Positions 1-10,107 of a DNA stretch of 64,000 nucleotides are shown piece by piece. The translations under genes were made by a program, and so were the position numbers. Positions within the stretch are counted from its first letter, which is position 1; every line of letters starts with the position of its first letter. Source of the stretch: Bacteroides sp. (lineage in GTDB: Bacteria > Bacteroidota > Bacteroidia > Bacteroidales > Bacteroidaceae); the NCBI RefSeq assembly GCF_030151085.1, contig NZ_JASLER010000001.1, positions 50,319 through 114,318 of the forward strand, written 5' to 3'. A model generated the notes under the pieces. It searched no databases. It was given only the letters and a program-made list of their open reading frames with translations, and was not told the origin of the DNA.

Positions 1-628
1 GTGCGGTAATGTTCGGATGAATACCGTCCGGCACATGTCTGCGAAATTCCTTTTCACCCTTTTTTAGTAATGGTACCCAGTATTCATAATGGTCTATCAG
101 TTTAACCTTAAGTTTTTTAGCTTCTTTCCGATATAAATTATAGTAGAGTTCGATGTCCGGTCTTTGTGTCTTGTGTTCCGCTATAGGCATGTTCATTACT
201 TGGATATAGATGGAACAGCTTGGATGTAACTCCCGAATCCTGAACACCATGTATTCGAGATTTAATCTTGCCGCTTCTACAGAAGTGGAATAGGGTAGAT
301 AAGCGTCATTCATCGCAAACTCGATAATTACCATATCGGGCTTCTGTTCCAGAACTCTTTCGCGCAGGTTCTCTACTCCCCAGGAAGACCACATGGCAGC
401 TTGTGCACTATTGATGACTTCTGCTTTCCCGAGATAGAGTGCGCTCAAACTATCTTCCAACATTGCCGCCCATCCTTCCTTGGATGCGGAAAGACTTGTG
501 CCATATACAACGATTTTTTGATTCTCACCGCTCGCAAGCCTCTTGATAACTTTGTCTTGAGCTGATGTAGTCATTACCGTCATCAACAAAAAGATTGCTG
601 TAGCGAGATATTTAATAGTTGCCTTCAT
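1..628 (-). CDS. SGNH/GDSL-type hydrolase, C-terminus cut by window edge
   Basis: This is a secreted esterase-type protein. I read it directly from the minus strand, starting at ATG 628, with a Sec signal peptide of about 24 residues ending TTSAQ. Block I reads VYGTSLS, so the usual GDS is GTS. Block III reads EFAMNDAY, and DGIHPN near the window edge is the block V region with the catalytic Asp and His. SGNH proteins deacetylate or de-esterify carbohydrates, and the position as last visible gene of the mannose-glycan operon suggests removal of ester substituents from the glycan. The C-terminus lies beyond base 1. The substrate is inferred only. Confidence 0.85.
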   Translation of the reverse strand, partial: MKATIKYLATAIFLLMTVMTTSAQDKVIKRLASGENQKIVVYGTSLSASKEGWAAMLEDSLSALYLGKAEVINSAQAAMWSSWGVENLRERVLEQKPDMVIIEFAMNDAYLPYSTSVEAARLNLEYMVFRIRELHPSCSIYIQVMNMPIAEHKTQRPDIELYYNLYRKEAKKLKVKLIDHYEYWVPLLKKGEKEFRRHVPDGIHPNITA

Positions 629-712
629 TAGTGAATTTATAGGTTCAGTTATATGAATATTCTATACAATTTTAGTCCTATTTCTTTGGTTCCTTAAAAG
701 GTGCTATTGCTT

Positions 713-787
713 TTTACTAAAAATTGGTCGGAGATTTACTAAATCTTCGGTGACGATTTACTAAATCTCCGGAACAAATTTACTAAA
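713..787. repeat. Four TTTACTAAA repeats at exact 22-bp spacing
   Basis: TTTACTAAA occurs at 713, 735, 757 and 779, exactly 22 bp apart. Copies 2 and 3 are part of the odd palindrome GATTTACTAAATC. Copy 1 sits in TTTTTACTAAAAA, which is also palindromic. The linkers are partly conserved (CGG after copies 1-3). The array fills the 259-bp gap between the GH3 stop and the SGNH start, both minus strand. Two helical turns per unit would suit a protein binding one DNA face, but a small tandem duplication is equally possible. Confidence 0.8.
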
Positions 788-887
788 AATAATTACCCCT
801 CTGTGAAGGTATTCTGACGGGGATTTGGAATATCATAATAATGACTTGTTCCTTTTAAGAAAAATCAATACATATATGCGTTCCCGG

Positions 888-3050
888 TTACTCCAAAGAG
901 AAAGTTGCTGTCGCTTTTATGTCGTCAGAAGCCGCTCCAATAAGAACTTGGAACTTGCCAGGCTCTGCAACCCACTCGTGGCGTGCAGGATCATAAAAGC
1001 TCAAAGCGTCTTTTCCGATGGTAAAGTCAACACTAACCGTTTCTCCCGGAGCAATCTTCATTTTCTTGAAGCCTTTAAGTTCCTTGACCGGACGAGGCAG
1101 AGACGACTCCTTGTCCATAATGTACATTTGCACGACTTCTGCTCCCTCTCTTTTCCCAATGTTGGTAATAGGAATTGTAACAGTCAGGTTATCGGCGCTT
1201 TTCATTGCTTTTTTATCAAGCGTAATCTTTCCATAATTGAAGGATGTATAGCTGAGACCATGTCCGAAAGCAAATAAAGGTTTTATCTTCTTTTTTTCGA
1301 ACCATCTGTATCCAACAAAGATACCTTCTTTATACTCTACTGTTTCACCGTCACCTGGATATGCACCGAATGTATGTGCTGCATTATCTTCTATTTTCAC
1401 AGGAAAGGAGAATGGCAGTTTACCCGACGGATTGGTTTCTCCGAACAAAACGGAAGCTATCGCATTACCAGCCTCTGTACCACCATACCATGCTTGAACA
1501 ATTGCAGGCACCTTCTCAGCCCAAGGCATAGCATATGCATTACCGCATATCATTACTGCAACGAAAGCCGGATTTTCTGATGATAGAGCAGCTATCAAGG
1601 CATCCTGATTATACGGAATATTGTAAGATTGTCTGTCCACTCCTTCACAATCTTGATAAAGGCTTTTGTTCATACCGCCTACATATACTATAATGTCTGC
1701 ACTCTTGGCTGCTTTCACTGCTTCGGCATGTAAACTATCGTTTACTGACTCTGATGCAACCGATGAGTATCCAGGTTGGTATTCGACCTTTGCCCGACCG
1801 GCAACATACTTGCGAATACCTTCAAGAGGGACTACTTCGTATTTTGATTTGGCTTCCGAAGAACCACCATCACGACTCATCATTTTCGTGGCGTTCTCAC
1901 CAACCACAAGTATATTCTTCAAAGATTCTATATTCAGTGGTAGAATATTCTTGTTGTTTTTCAAAAGAACAATTCCTTCTTCGGCAATTCTACGTGAAGC
2001 CATTGCATGCTCTTCCGAAGCAAGAGTTCCCCAAGGACGTCCTTCTGACATATTGGTTCGATACATCATGCGCAATACTCGTCTGACTTTTTCATTCAGA
2101 ACTTCTACACTTGTTTTATTTTCCCTTAGTAGTTTCAGATAAGGTTTGGCGAGACGGTAGTTCTGATATGCTTCTATTGAACCAAGATCTGTACCGAACT
2201 CCATGTCCAAGCCATTATCAATAGCTTCCTGAGTATCGTGAGTACCACCGAAATCGGAAACTACCACTCCGTCAAATCCCCACTTATTGCGCAGTACATC
2301 ATTCAAAAGATAAGAGTTGTGGCAACAATATTGTCCTTCGAATTTATTGTAAGCTCCCATGATAGCCCACACTCCACCTTCTTGTACGGCAGCTTTGAAA
2401 GCAGGAAAATAAATCTCATGCAAAGTACGTTCGTCAACAATTGTATTGATTGTAGTACGCTTAGTTTCCTGATTATTAACGGCAAAGTGTTTTACACACG
2501 CTGATACATGATTCCCTTGTACACCTTTAATGTAGGAGACTCCCATCTTGGATGCCAGATACGGGTCTTCGCCCATGTATTCGAAGTTACGGCCATTCAT
2601 TGGAGTCCGGAAGATATTCACGGCAGGACCGAGAAGCATGTTCTTGTCTCTGTATAAGGCTTCTTCACTGAGACTTTTTCCAAATAAATGTCCCATGTCG
2701 GGATTCCAGGTTGCGGCAAGACACACAATGGCAGGAAATGCTGTACACGAATCACTGGACATACCAGCATGAATCCATGTTTGCCATACCATTTCCGGAC
2801 GCAATCCTGATGGTCCGTCTGTCAGATTGTTTTCCGGAATACCCAATCTGGGTACTCCGGCCGAACCGTAACTTCTGTCAGCATGAATCAATCCTACTTT
2901 TTCCTCTAAAGTCATACGAGACAAAGCATCATTGATACGCTCTTCAATGGGCTTTGATGCATCTCTGTATACGGGTATATTTTGAGACCAGAGTGCCATA
3001 GGAATAGCAGTTACAGCAAGTAGGACTATTTTTCTTACATAATGCTTCAT
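888..3050 (-). CDS. Glycoside hydrolase family 3 (beta-glucosidase-like)
   Basis: This is an exported GH3 enzyme of 720 aa, which is normal for the family. It has a signal peptide (about residues 1-22, ending ALWSQ), an N-terminal barrel with the GFDGVVVSDFGG nucleophile segment (Asp of SDF), a C-terminal alpha/beta sandwich, and a fibronectin-III-like tail beginning after FAFGHGLSYTSF. GH3 enzymes remove non-reducing beta-linked glucose, xylose or similar residues. In this operon it would trim a beta-linked sugar from a mannose-containing glycan. It lies 56 bp downstream of the GH38 gene on the same strand, so it is probably in one transcript. The exact sugar specificity cannot be read from sequence. 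Confidence 0.93.
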   Translation of the reverse strand: MKHYVRKIVLLAVTAIPMALWSQNIPVYRDASKPIEERINDALSRMTLEEKVGLIHADRSYGSAGVPRLGIPENNLTDGPSGLRPEMVWQTWIHAGMSSDSCTAFPAIVCLAATWNPDMGHLFGKSLSEEALYRDKNMLLGPAVNIFRTPMNGRNFEYMGEDPYLASKMGVSYIKGVQGNHVSACVKHFAVNNQETKRTTINTIVDERTLHEIYFPAFKAAVQEGGVWAIMGAYNKFEGQYCCHNSYLLNDVLRNKWGFDGVVVSDFGGTHDTQEAIDNGLDMEFGTDLGSIEAYQNYRLAKPYLKLLRENKTSVEVLNEKVRRVLRMMYRTNMSEGRPWGTLASEEHAMASRRIAEEGIVLLKNNKNILPLNIESLKNILVVGENATKMMSRDGGSSEAKSKYEVVPLEGIRKYVAGRAKVEYQPGYSSVASESVNDSLHAEAVKAAKSADIIVYVGGMNKSLYQDCEGVDRQSYNIPYNQDALIAALSSENPAFVAVMICGNAYAMPWAEKVPAIVQAWYGGTEAGNAIASVLFGETNPSGKLPFSFPVKIEDNAAHTFGAYPGDGETVEYKEGIFVGYRWFEKKKIKPLFAFGHGLSYTSFNYGKITLDKKAMKSADNLTVTIPITNIGKREGAEVVQMYIMDKESSLPRPVKELKGFKKMKIAPGETVSVDFTIGKDALSFYDPARHEWVAEPGKFQVLIGAASDDIKATATFSLE

Positions 3051-3106
3051 TTGTTTTTTCTATTAGTTATTACTGTTTTTTTGTTTGTAATTGTAACAGT
3101 GCATAA

Positions 3107-6100
3107 TTACCAGGATAGTTTCACGAACTTGGTTTCCCATGGTTTTATATCCAAAGTACCGGTTGTTACTTCTTCACCTAATACATTGGAGGGTATCAGA
3201 CGAATATCTTTCAATATCTTAGATTGCAAACTGATGTGTGCTTCTTTTCCATCTACCTCTCTAAGGTGTAGCAATATGGCATTTTCGTCAGGTAGAGGTT
3301 TCATGTTCACAACCAGTACATTTTGCGGATTTATGGATAGAAAACTATCACTGAACTTTGCTTTTCCATTGCTTTTGCCTGCTGGTAATGTTCTGGCAAT
3401 ACAAGGAACTCTGTTTTCCCATGCAAATTTAGTTGCCTTTTCCAATGAATTGCCAGGCATGGAAGTAATGAAATAATTCCATTGAAATTCTCCATGCTGG
3501 TCTGCATTGAAATTAGTAGTCCAATAGTTATTCATAACGTATGAGAATATTTGATTGGATTCAGGTACAGCCTCTTTCTTAAAGCGCCCCGTATTAATAT
3601 TTCCCAGTTGCATCAAAGGCACCTCGGGAGTACCGATGATGATTTGAGAATCTTCATTTCTGACAGCTGCAAATGTTTGGATTGTACTCCAGTCATTTGA
3701 AGTTCCTTGTATTTGGTCTACTCCAGCCTCAATTACGCCTCCGGGAACATCAAAATAGATCTTGGCATCAGGCAGTGAGAAAGGAAAGGCTACATATACT
3801 GCTTCGGGGTTTGTATCTAATTTCTTAGTCAAACCAAAATGTACATCTATCCTTTTGGCACAATTATAGACCCTGAATTCTACATTCATATTATCACCGT
3901 CGCCAATACCGGCTTCCGAATGTCCGGCAAATGAATATGTATCCCATAATTCCCCGTGAGAATATCCTGTAAATTTCATATTGGCAGGAACCTTACGTGT
4001 ATGCCCTTCCATTACTTTTTTATCAAGAAAACGACTGTCTAACTTCTCATGTATTAAGTCACCAAATTTCCATTCGGAGCTTTCTTCAAGAATATTTTTG
4101 CTTAATTCTTTATCAAAGATTGACTCCAGAGTTCCGCGCTTTTCATTGATCTTAAGTTCATACCATTCGTTGGAAATACTATTGAAATTGCCATTAAAAT
4201 TATTTTTAGCTGAAACATCTTTTCGGTCATGTGTTTCAATGAAATATTGTTTGTATCCAAACGAAGGTATATTCTCTACCCAAAGATTCCAATAAGCACC
4301 GTCATGTTTTCTGGTTACCATTTGTGCTTTAATTTCTTTTCCGTTTTCGTCCGTAATAGTAAAGTCTTTATCTAACGGTAGAATTGAAAAGTCTATGTAT
4401 GTCTTGGCAATTCCGGTACGTGACCATGAAAGTGGGTTGAAGACCATGATTGAAGGTTTTTCTGCTTTCGAAATAGATTCTTTCAGGAAGCCTAAAGCTG
4501 TTTCACCCAATAAACGTCCCCGGCGAAAACCTTCCCAAGTATAGGATGCTTTTAGGAAACGTTGTTCCATAGTCTCGCGACAGAAAGGCTTCCAAATGCT
4601 GGCATCGAAACCGTAAGTATGTTCACCATAGAACATTAGGCAATCATTTACTTCCTCAACCTCACTATAAACTCGTTCGGGAAACTTTGCCCCCAATAAT
4701 TTTGTTATCGACAGCGCATTTTGGGTTGCAATCATTTCACTTTGAGTGGTTCTTGATGCAGCAGATTCAAAAGCTCCTGAGCCAAATCCATCAGTCCACC
4801 AGTCGGGCCACGCTCCTCTAATGGCAGGAATATCTTTTCCGTATCTATCTTCAATCTTGCCCATGTAGTCTTTGTATAGAGAGAGTCTCACTTTGGGCCA
4901 TTCATACTTCTCATTCCATTGCTTCACAATTTCACAGGCTGCTTTGGAAGGTGCCGAATTATCTCCCCCAATTCCTAAGAACTCGCATCCCATGATGTCA
5001 TATTTGAAATCTCTTTGTTCCAATCCCCGTAAATAGCCTAATAACTTGTTTTCAAAAGCTTCGAAATCAGTACCGTTAACTCCAAGCCCATTACCATGCA
5101 TATAGTGTTCTCCATAATAAGCTAACATTTTTTTTCCAGAAGGTGAAGTCCACCAGAAATAAGTAGGCATTTCGAAGGGAGCTATGGCTTTATGCAAGTT
5201 GACTCCCATAGTTAAGTATTTAACTCCAATTTCCGGGAAGTATTCGTTGAAGCACCAGCCAATACCATTCACATCATTTTGGGTGGCAACCTGTATATCT
5301 TCCAGACCGAGTTTCTTGAATTCCTTCAATGGATCTAGTGAAGCTGCTAAAGTCTGTTCATCAGGTAGCTCATCAAAGTTGAAATACATGGCTGTCAATT
5401 CTATGCGACCTTCTTTTACACGTTTGATAAATCTGTCAATTTGGGATTTGGGACGTGAACGTAAGAATTCCTTTACAGCCCAGGCTCCTTCACAAGTCCA
5501 ACGAAATTTAGCTGCATCAGGATAACTATCAGTAGCATCACAATAGTCCAGTACATAATCGAGGAAACGCACATGCTCCGCTAATATATCCGTCTGTGGG
5601 CGGGTATATCCTATATCTGTATGCGTAATCTGCATAAAATTAGCTTCCCATTTACGTGCCGGGATTAATTTTACATCTTTCTTATAGACTTCATCCGCTA
5701 ATGCAATTTCCATAGGTAAAGTCTCTTTAGCTAAAACCGGTACTATAGGAATCTCTATATTATTCTGACCGAATTCAACTTCCCTTTTATAACTATTACC
5801 GTTGAATTTAATAAGAGCTGTTTGCGGAGCTCCAAAGTTATAATATGAAATGCTTAGTAGCTGCTTTCCATCCTTTTTCTGAATCGCAGGCTGGCATGTT
5901 ACAGATATCTCGGATGATTTCATTTGGTTTTTGAAAACCATGGTCCAGCTATCTGTATTATAGTTTTCAGCAACGAGTTTTAATCTGATAGATTTTCCCG
6001 GAGTTACAAACTCCTTCGGCAGACGAAGGTACATGTAACCGAACCGGTCATCACTTCCGTCTTTCAAATGTTCTCGAAAAGCAAGAGAGCTTCCTTTACT

Positions 6101-6490
6101 TCCTTTCAGATCCCAGGATTTGGCTCCACCCGTATTAAATGTTACTACTTTTTTGCCATTGGCATACAGTGTTATAGGTGCGGCTATTTTTCCATGCATT
6201 AATCCTGAAATTCCGGAAGTCCAGATAATATTAATAAAATTATTCTTAATAACATTCGGAAGCTTTTCACTTTCCCATTCTATACTTTGGTTGCCACTTA
6301 ACGTTCTTACTATAATGGCATCATTTACATTGGGCAAATGAGAATGAAATGAAATATCATTTCCTGCGATTTTATTCAGATAACCTTGAATAACCAAATC
6401 GTTTCTCTTAATTGGTATACTTTGAGCTGATAAATAGCAGGAAAACACTGAAATAATAAGAAAAGCTAGTGCGGTTATAATATTCTTCAT
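3107..6490 (-). CDS. GH38 alpha-mannosidase
   Basis: This is a secreted alpha-mannosidase of 1127 aa, within the family range. A signal peptide ends near SAQS (about 23 aa). A galactose-binding-like N-terminal region of about 250 residues precedes the GH38 catalytic domain. HTDIGY at about 290 gives the metal ligands His290 and Asp292, and QNDVNG gives the probable nucleophile Asp406. The remainder is the GH38 beta-sandwich C-terminus. GH38 enzymes cleave alpha-mannosidic bonds with a bound divalent metal. The gene lies 14 bp after the GH92 gene, so the two mannosidases are co-transcribed and probably work on the same glycan, such as high-mannose N-glycan or mannan. Confidence 0.93.
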   Translation of the reverse strand: MKNIITALAFLIISVFSCYLSAQSIPIKRNDLVIQGYLNKIAGNDISFHSHLPNVNDAIIVRTLSGNQSIEWESEKLPNVIKNNFINIIWTSGISGLMHGKIAAPITLYANGKKVVTFNTGGAKSWDLKGSKGSSLAFREHLKDGSDDRFGYMYLRLPKEFVTPGKSIRLKLVAENYNTDSWTMVFKNQMKSSEISVTCQPAIQKKDGKQLLSISYYNFGAPQTALIKFNGNSYKREVEFGQNNIEIPIVPVLAKETLPMEIALADEVYKKDVKLIPARKWEANFMQITHTDIGYTRPQTDILAEHVRFLDYVLDYCDATDSYPDAAKFRWTCEGAWAVKEFLRSRPKSQIDRFIKRVKEGRIELTAMYFNFDELPDEQTLAASLDPLKEFKKLGLEDIQVATQNDVNGIGWCFNEYFPEIGVKYLTMGVNLHKAIAPFEMPTYFWWTSPSGKKMLAYYGEHYMHGNGLGVNGTDFEAFENKLLGYLRGLEQRDFKYDIMGCEFLGIGGDNSAPSKAACEIVKQWNEKYEWPKVRLSLYKDYMGKIEDRYGKDIPAIRGAWPDWWTDGFGSGAFESAASRTTQSEMIATQNALSITKLLGAKFPERVYSEVEEVNDCLMFYGEHTYGFDASIWKPFCRETMEQRFLKASYTWEGFRRGRLLGETALGFLKESISKAEKPSIMVFNPLSWSRTGIAKTYIDFSILPLDKDFTITDENGKEIKAQMVTRKHDGAYWNLWVENIPSFGYKQYFIETHDRKDVSAKNNFNGNFNSISNEWYELKINEKRGTLESIFDKELSKNILEESSEWKFGDLIHEKLDSRFLDKKVMEGHTRKVPANMKFTGYSHGELWDTYSFAGHSEAGIGDGDNMNVEFRVYNCAKRIDVHFGLTKKLDTNPEAVYVAFPFSLPDAKIYFDVPGGVIEAGVDQIQGTSNDWSTIQTFAAVRNEDSQIIIGTPEVPLMQLGNINTGRFKKEAVPESNQIFSYVMNNYWTTNFNADQHGEFQWNYFITSMPGNSLEKATKFAWENRVPCIARTLPAGKSNGKAKFSDSFLSINPQNVLVVNMKPLPDENAILLHLREVDGKEAHISLQSKILKDIRLIPSNVLGEEVTTGTLDIKPWETKFVKLSW

Positions 6491-6504
6491 AATTTATATG
6501 TTTA

Positions 6505-8649
6505 TCATTTTACACATCCCCATTTTTTATTGGGTTTACTATCTACACAATATTCCAGCTCTGCCCCTTTTGACAACTTACTCCAGTCAATCCAGGAGGA
6601 ACTGTATTTATTCCCATTAATCTTTAATTCTTTTATATATGTTTTCTTAGAATCTCCACCTTTAATTACCAGTTTGTCTTTGGGTAGCTGTATTGTTATT
6701 TCCTCAAACTGAGGAGCGTTTATTGAAAAACCGGCAACTCCTGGAATCATTGGATATAATCCTATGGAAGCAAAGACATACCATGCTCCCATTGCTCCAC
6801 AATCATCATTTCCAGGTAATCCATTAGGTTTGCTGGAATAGATTTCATTGAAAATTCGATGAATTACCTCGGATGTTTTATATGGTTTGTTCGTCCAATT
6901 ATATATCCAGGGTACCTGGAAATCCGGTTCATTGCCAGCTGCATAATAATGGTCATCATAGCCGGCATCTAGTTTCACAAACAAAGAATCTAACCTTCTG
7001 GATGCTGCATTTTTTCCTCCGATAGTGTCAATGAGGGTTTCTAAATCGTAGGGAACCATCCAAAAATAATTCTCTTTAGTTGCTTCTCTCCAATCATCAT
7101 CGGGGTTTTTCCAACTCATGTCATGATTATGTCTTGACCTGAGCCATCTGGTTGAAGGGTCATATAAATTCTTCCAGTTGCCTGCACGATTGATAAAATA
7201 ACTGGCATCTTTTTCATTCTTGATGGCCTGAAGGGCAAACTGACCTATTGCATAGTCGGTAGAAGTATACTCCAGACATAAAGATGCATTCTCTATTCCT
7301 TTCGACAAATAGTTTTCCAATCCAGGTCTCACTACTACATTTTGCGAATGGGTTCCAACAACCATAGCTCCACGCTTCATGTGCTTGTATGCAGCTGCTG
7401 TGTCAAAATCTCTGCCTCCAAAGGCGTATGTATTCGATATAATTATGGGAATTGGATCTCCATGCATAATTCCTGTTTCAATATTGGCTATTACCCATCT
7501 GCCATAGCCGCCACTCTGTTGTGCAAATTCAACTGCAGATTGAACCATATCCGAGGATTCCTTTGGAAAGAGCATTGCCAACAATTGGCATTGTGTGCGA
7601 TAGGTATCCCAACCACTGAATGTTGTATAGTAATCGCGATTGTCTTTAACTCTATGGATATTAAAGTCGGCACCCATATATTCTCCATTCACATCATTGA
7701 ATATATTGGGATGAATTAATGAGTGATAGAAATGTGTATAGAATTGCTTTAAGCGGTCTGTATTGGATGACTCTATGGCTATTTTCCCCAAGTATTTGTT
7801 CCACTCTTTTTCCGTATCTTCACGTACAGCATCAAAATTGCGATTGTTGTTGTCTAAGCGGAGATTTTCATGTGCATTCTTTACAGAAACATAGGATATG
7901 GCAATTTTATATTCAACTACAGAGTTGTTTTGAGTATCGAATGTGAAGTAGGCACCGGAATTCTTTCCCCCAATTTGTAACCTATCCTTTCTTAAATCAG
8001 AATTAACCCATGTGCCGCAGGCAATTGCTTTTGAATTAAATTCTGCGGCAAAATAAATCTTATAATTAGCAGAATAACCGCAGATTTCACCTCCTTCTGC
8101 ATAACCTTCACAAGAATATGGAGAGGTTATTTCTATTTGGGCATTTGATAGGGAAGTAGAACCAACACCAGCTCCTATAATAACTGTTCCTTTGGGCTCT
8201 TTCTCGGAGAAAGTAAACTTAATAGCACCACTTCGTTTTGAAACTGTTGTCTCGCAGTTTGTTCCATCTTTCATTGTTATTGCAAGATGCCCTGCTGTCG
8301 AAGAATTTGCTGTCTCATATCGGGGAAAACTTTCCATATTATTAGGGGATGATTTTAATTCTCCAGAAATAGGCAAAACAGGAAAATTCCCCATATGAGG
8401 ACAACCGGCACCTGACATCTGATTTACTACAATCCCTTTATGAGGAGAGAAAAAAGCAGGAGTGATTTGCATCATTCCAAATGGATATGCTGCGCCTATA
8501 AAAGTGAATCCGCATCCTAATCCATTGCCTTCAGTGCCAATTTGGGTATCTACTAACTTTGCATAATTTGTGATTGATGAGCCCGTAGCCATAATACTCT
8601 CTGTCCAAGAGATGCTAAGTAATAGGAATAGATAAATATGTTTTCTCAT
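6505..8649 (-). CDS. GH92 alpha-mannosidase
   Basis: This is an exported calcium-dependent exo-alpha-mannosidase of family GH92, 714 aa and typical for the short form. The N-terminus has a signal peptide (ending IMATG). Family landmarks are DTQIGTEGNG, AAYPFGMMQITP, the GDPIPIIISNTYAFGG segment in the helical barrel and GNDDCGAMGAWYVFASIGLYP near the C-terminus. GH92 members mostly cut alpha-1,2- or alpha-1,3-mannose. A second and longer GH92 lies in the neighbouring operon (20649-23780). An 82-bp gap with a small hairpin separates this gene from the upstream lipoprotein gene. The linkage preference is unknown. Confidence 0.95.
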   Translation of the reverse strand: MRKHIYLFLLLSISWTESIMATGSSITNYAKLVDTQIGTEGNGLGCGFTFIGAAYPFGMMQITPAFFSPHKGIVVNQMSGAGCPHMGNFPVLPISGELKSSPNNMESFPRYETANSSTAGHLAITMKDGTNCETTVSKRSGAIKFTFSEKEPKGTVIIGAGVGSTSLSNAQIEITSPYSCEGYAEGGEICGYSANYKIYFAAEFNSKAIACGTWVNSDLRKDRLQIGGKNSGAYFTFDTQNNSVVEYKIAISYVSVKNAHENLRLDNNNRNFDAVREDTEKEWNKYLGKIAIESSNTDRLKQFYTHFYHSLIHPNIFNDVNGEYMGADFNIHRVKDNRDYYTTFSGWDTYRTQCQLLAMLFPKESSDMVQSAVEFAQQSGGYGRWVIANIETGIMHGDPIPIIISNTYAFGGRDFDTAAAYKHMKRGAMVVGTHSQNVVVRPGLENYLSKGIENASLCLEYTSTDYAIGQFALQAIKNEKDASYFINRAGNWKNLYDPSTRWLRSRHNHDMSWKNPDDDWREATKENYFWMVPYDLETLIDTIGGKNAASRRLDSLFVKLDAGYDDHYYAAGNEPDFQVPWIYNWTNKPYKTSEVIHRIFNEIYSSKPNGLPGNDDCGAMGAWYVFASIGLYPMIPGVAGFSINAPQFEEITIQLPKDKLVIKGGDSKKTYIKELKINGNKYSSSWIDWSKLSKGAELEYCVDSKPNKKWGCVK

Positions 8650-8672
8650 GTTGTTTTGCGATTAGAATATTA

Positions 8673-8705
8673 TCCGGCAACCTATTAAAATAATAAGCTG
8701 CCGGA
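8673..8705 (-). other. Intergenic hairpin between surface lipoprotein and GH92 genes
   Basis: TCCGGCA (8673-8679) pairs with TGCCGGA (8699-8705) around a 19-nt AT-rich loop. There is no T-run on the minus strand, so this is not a classical terminator. It sits at the junction between SusCD/binding-protein genes and enzyme genes, where transcript processing or partial attenuation would be useful. The function is inferred. Confidence 0.4.
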
Positions 8706-8731
8706 ATCACTATTTTAATTTGAAAACTATT

Positions 8732-10087
8732 TTATTCAATAGTATATGTAATACCTGTTGCCGTCAATCCCATTTCACCAATGTTGAAGTATTTGCCTCC
8801 TCCGGTATAACCACCGTCTTCACCGAAATACTTGTCACTAGGAGTTGACCCGTCCGGAGTTATACAACTCATAATACGTAATAGAATGTGACGAGGTTTG
8901 AACGAGTGATCCAAGTCGGTCAATTCACATGAACTGGTTTGCGGATTTTTTCTTGGATTTTCATATTGGAACCAACCTTTGCCAGCTCTTTTCCAACCTC
9001 GAGTGATAGCTTCCGCCTCAAAACCTTCTTCATCACTTCTTGATTGTATTTCATAACCTGTTGGACCACCAGGACCATCATCAATCGATTCACGTCCCCA
9101 TATTTCAAATTTTACAACATCCCAACCAAAATAATTATTTCGGCCGATAATTGAAGCTGCTGTAAGGTAAGTTTGTTTGCCAAGATCAAAGGACATGTGT
9201 GCAGGGAGTGTACTTCCATCATTCCAACATTCCCATGCTGCATCTCCTCCGCTTTGATTATCAAATATAGCTTGTGGCGCACCTGAACCAAATCCTTTTC
9301 CTGTATTGTCTGTAGCCGTATATTTGGCAGATAAGATTTTGCTTTTATCAACCGGATAATATGACACATGTTGTTTAGCAACTTGAACCAGTGTCGGCAA
9401 CTCTAATGTATCTAAGCCTAATTTATCTTTAGGAAGTACGAAGGTTGTCAATTCAAATGGAGAGTTATCATTATTATCCCAGTTTGGAACTACTATCTTA
9501 TCTTTTATTTCTTCACTTTCGATATTTTGAGCTTTACCATCTTTATCTTTATAAGTCAGCTTGTATTTGACAGCCATTTTTGATTGAGATAAAGTCAATT
9601 CAGCGCCACCTTCATCATTTACAAACAGGTCGATTATAGATAGCTTGGACTGGGTGTGCACATAGATGTCGCCATAAGAAGCACCTGCTGCTTCCACTAC
9701 AATCGACTTGTTCCCAACATCATCCGTCGTGTATAACTCAAAATCATAATCACCTTCCGGTAGTGGGGCAATAGTGAACAATGTATAGTCACCATCTTGA
9801 TTCTCTTTCAGATTAAAGATTTTTTCTTGTGCTACTCCTTCAATGTCTGTCCATTTTACGACGCATTCCACGGCAGTACGCAAATAAGTGTTCTTTGCTT
9901 TAATCACAACCCGATCCTTACCTCCTTGTACTATTACGGAGTCCATCTTTCCAACATAGATTGTTTCACCCATATCGAGATACTCTTTCTGCCTGTCTGT
10001 TATATCAGAACAAGCATTCAGCAATATTATAGTTAATAAACTCATCAAAGTCCAATAACATTTTTCTTTCAGAATAGTATATTTCAT
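8732..10087 (-). CDS. DUF4998-type surface lipoprotein with discoidin-like C-terminus
   Basis: This is a lipoprotein of 451 aa with lipobox LLNAC and then SDITD. The first half matches the DUF4998 pattern seen in SusD-linked lipoproteins (YVGKMDSVIVQGGKDRVVIKAK). The C-terminal half (about residues 250-451) resembles an F5/8 type C (discoidin) carbohydrate-binding module, with AWECWNDGSTLPAHMSFDLG and a late FNIGEMGLT strand. Its position directly after SusCD and the DUF4959 lipoprotein indicates a surface glycan-binding protein that presents substrate to the SusCD complex. No catalytic motif is visible. Confidence 0.8.
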   Translation of the reverse strand: MKYTILKEKCYWTLMSLLTIILLNACSDITDRQKEYLDMGETIYVGKMDSVIVQGGKDRVVIKAKNTYLRTAVECVVKWTDIEGVAQEKIFNLKENQDGDYTLFTIAPLPEGDYDFELYTTDDVGNKSIVVEAAGASYGDIYVHTQSKLSIIDLFVNDEGGAELTLSQSKMAVKYKLTYKDKDGKAQNIESEEIKDKIVVPNWDNNDNSPFELTTFVLPKDKLGLDTLELPTLVQVAKQHVSYYPVDKSKILSAKYTATDNTGKGFGSGAPQAIFDNQSGGDAAWECWNDGSTLPAHMSFDLGKQTYLTAASIIGRNNYFGWDVVKFEIWGRESIDDGPGGPTGYEIQSRSDEEGFEAEAITRGWKRAGKGWFQYENPRKNPQTSSCELTDLDHSFKPRHILLRIMSCITPDGSTPSDKYFGEDGGYTGGGKYFNIGEMGLTATGITYTIE

Positions 10088-10107
10088 ATCTTTTCAATGT
10101 ATTTAGA

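Noticed and set aside
713..787. Short regularly spaced repeats as a CRISPR array
   Set aside because: The whole repeat unit is 22 bp with a 9-13 bp core, and there are no cas genes; spacing and size do not fit CRISPR.
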